DNA of 7,242 bases, taken from Candidatus Gastranaerophilales bacterium (GTDB taxonomy: Bacteria > Cyanobacteriota > Vampirovibrionia > Gastranaerophilales > Gastranaerophilaceae). Under the pieces are notes generated by a model that worked only from the letters and a program-made list of their open reading frames with translations, searched no databases and was not told where the DNA came from. Within the stretch, counting starts at the first letter, position 1; each line of letters begins with the position of its first letter. Shown here piece after piece: positions 6,162-7,242 of this stretch. Location of the stretch: the NCBI GenBank assembly GCA_947628355.1, contig CANQZO010000096.1, positions 1 to 7,242 on the forward strand, given 5' to 3'. The position numbers and the translations under genes are program-made.

Positions 6162-6715
6162 AAACGGGAGATATAAAAAATCTTAAAATAGCGAGAAAAT
6201 ACGCAGACGCAATATATATGTCCGCAAAAGAAGCAAATATTGAAGAAAAAGTGCTGTCTGATTTAATTTTTACATTGGAAACTGTATCCGTAAATAAAGA
6301 GTTGTCTGACTTTTTATTAAGCCCGTTAATTAAAACGGAAGATAAAAAGGATGTAATTCAAAAACTGTTTAGTCCTCATACGGATAAAATAACAACTGAC
6401 TTTTTAAATTTGCTCGCTGAAGCGCAAAGGCTTGATGCTTTAGGTGAAATAGTAAATAAATACAAAGACAAATTAAACGAAGCAAAAAATATAGAAAAAC
6501 CGCTTGTAATATCGGCCGTAGAGTTAAATGATAGTCAAAAAGAGCGGGTAAAATTAAAACTGCAGGATAAGTTAAATAAAACAATAGAACCAGAATTTAT
6601 TACGGATGAAACTATTATCGGCGGATTAATTGTCGAAATCAAAGACAGGACAATTGATTGCAGTTTAAAAACAAAATTTGAAAATATGAGAAAAGAATTA
6701 ATAAAAGGAAACTAA
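6158..6715 (+). CDS. atpH: ATP synthase F1 subunit delta (OSCP)
   Basis: Delta links the top of the alpha/beta hexamer to the b/b' stalk. The 185-aa length is typical. The N-terminal helical domain has the family opening IARKYADAIYMSA (about residues 11-23) and LSPLIKTEDKKDVI (about 58-71). The C-terminal domain has the signature IGGLIVEIKDRTIDCSLKTK (about 154-173), matching the family pattern GG-x-x-I-x-(I/V)-x-D-x-x-x-D-x-S. The start overlaps the atpF stop (ATGA), implying coupled translation, and the stop is 1 bp before atpA. A Cys replaces the more usual Gly/Ala in the D-x-S motif (IDCS). Identification is secure. Confidence 0.96.
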   Translation: MKTGDIKNLKIARKYADAIYMSAKEANIEEKVLSDLIFTLETVSVNKELSDFLLSPLIKTEDKKDVIQKLFSPHTDKITTDFLNLLAEAQRLDALGEIVNKYKDKLNEAKNIEKPLVISAVELNDSQKERVKLKLQDKLNKTIEPEFITDETIIGGLIVEIKDRTIDCSLKTKFENMRKELIKGN

Positions 6716-6716
6716 A

Positions 6717-7242
6717 ATGACAGTAATAAATCCCGATGAAATAACATCAATAATAAAAGAGAAACTTCAAAATTATGAAACAAAACTTGAGGTAAAAAAT
6801 GTCGGTGTTGTAATAGAGGTAGCAGACGGTATATCAAGGATATACGGGCTTAGTAATGCAATGTCATCAGAACTTGTAGAGTTTGAGGACGGCAAAGGAA
6901 CTCTGGGTATAGTGTTAAACCTTGAGGAAGATAATGTCGGGGTAGTAATATTAGGTGATTACACTCATATAAAAGAGGGAATGAGCGTAAAAACCACGGG
7001 AAGAATAGCATCAGTCCCCGTAGGTTACGGATTATTGGGCAGAATAATTGACCCGACGGGTGCGCCTGTTGACGGCAGAGGTGATATCAATTATGAAAAA
7101 ACAAGACCGATAGAACGTGTAGCCCCCGGGATTGTTACGAGGAAATCAGTTTGCGAGCCTTTGCAGACAGGTTTAACTGCAATAGATGCGCTGACTCCGA
7201 TAGGCAGAGGTCAAAGAGAACTTATAATTGGCGACCGTCAAA
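6717..7242 (+). CDS. atpA: ATP synthase F1 subunit alpha (3' end beyond window)
   Basis: Alpha is the non-catalytic nucleotide-binding subunit that alternates with beta in the F1 hexamer. The first 175 codons are visible, against about 505 aa for the family. The N-terminal helix (MTVINPDEITSIIKEKLQ) is the region that contacts delta. The beta-barrel domain follows (VGVVIEVADGISRIYGL, then LGIVLNLEEDNVGVVILG). Then come the conserved PVGYGLLGRIIDPTGAPVDG, ERVAPGIVTRK and EPLQTGLTAIDALTPIGRGQ blocks. The window ends inside the Walker A motif, right after GDRQ (172-175), the start of the usual GDRQTGKT. ATG 6717 is 1 bp after the atpH stop, with AGGA at 6706-6709 spaced 7 bases. The truncation is only the window edge. 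Confidence 0.97.
   Translation, partial: MTVINPDEITSIIKEKLQNYETKLEVKNVGVVIEVADGISRIYGLSNAMSSELVEFEDGKGTLGIVLNLEEDNVGVVILGDYTHIKEGMSVKTTGRIASVPVGYGLLGRIIDPTGAPVDGRGDINYEKTRPIERVAPGIVTRKSVCEPLQTGLTAIDALTPIGRGQRELIIGDRQ

Overview
The window comes from a low-GC bacterial chromosome and holds two divergent gene clusters that share a roughly 170-bp intergenic promoter region (4083-4250). The downstream cluster encodes F-type ATP synthase in the order a, c, b', b, delta, alpha. Two different b-type stalk genes (b' then b) in this order is the cyanobacterial arrangement. The left cluster contains hydE, a maturase for the [FeFe] hydrogenase of fermentative anaerobes, and a small membrane protein whose N-terminus looks like those I associate with gut Gastranaerophilales. 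Together these suggest a non-photosynthetic relative of Cyanobacteria (Melainabacteria/Vampirovibrionia, Gastranaerophilales-like). This placement is inference from gene content and could not be tested here.

Minus strand, read from 4082 leftwards: an uncharacterised 130-aa single-pass membrane protein; hydE (3684-2699), broken by a single-base frameshift that falls on a T-TTA-AAA slippery heptamer; and uvrA (2662 to beyond the left edge), the damage-recognition ATPase of nucleotide excision repair, lacking roughly its last 50-60 codons because the window ends. The first two genes lie 5 bp apart and are probably co-transcribed. uvrA follows after 36 bp and may also have its own promoter, placed so close to the ATG that the transcript would be leaderless.

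Plus strand, 4251 to the right edge: atpB, atpE, atpF' (b'), atpF (b), atpH and the first 175 codons of atpA. Gaps run from 16 bp down to a 4-bp ATGA overlap, so this is one operon. The products build the membrane rotor/stator (a, c, b, b') and begin the F1 head (delta, alpha). The remaining F1 genes must lie to the right or elsewhere. No atpI is present immediately upstream.

I found no RNA genes, mobile elements, CRISPR arrays or rho-independent terminators. No gene-free stretch exceeds 300 bp. Most of the window is conserved housekeeping sequence. The point most worth checking is the hydE frameshift.
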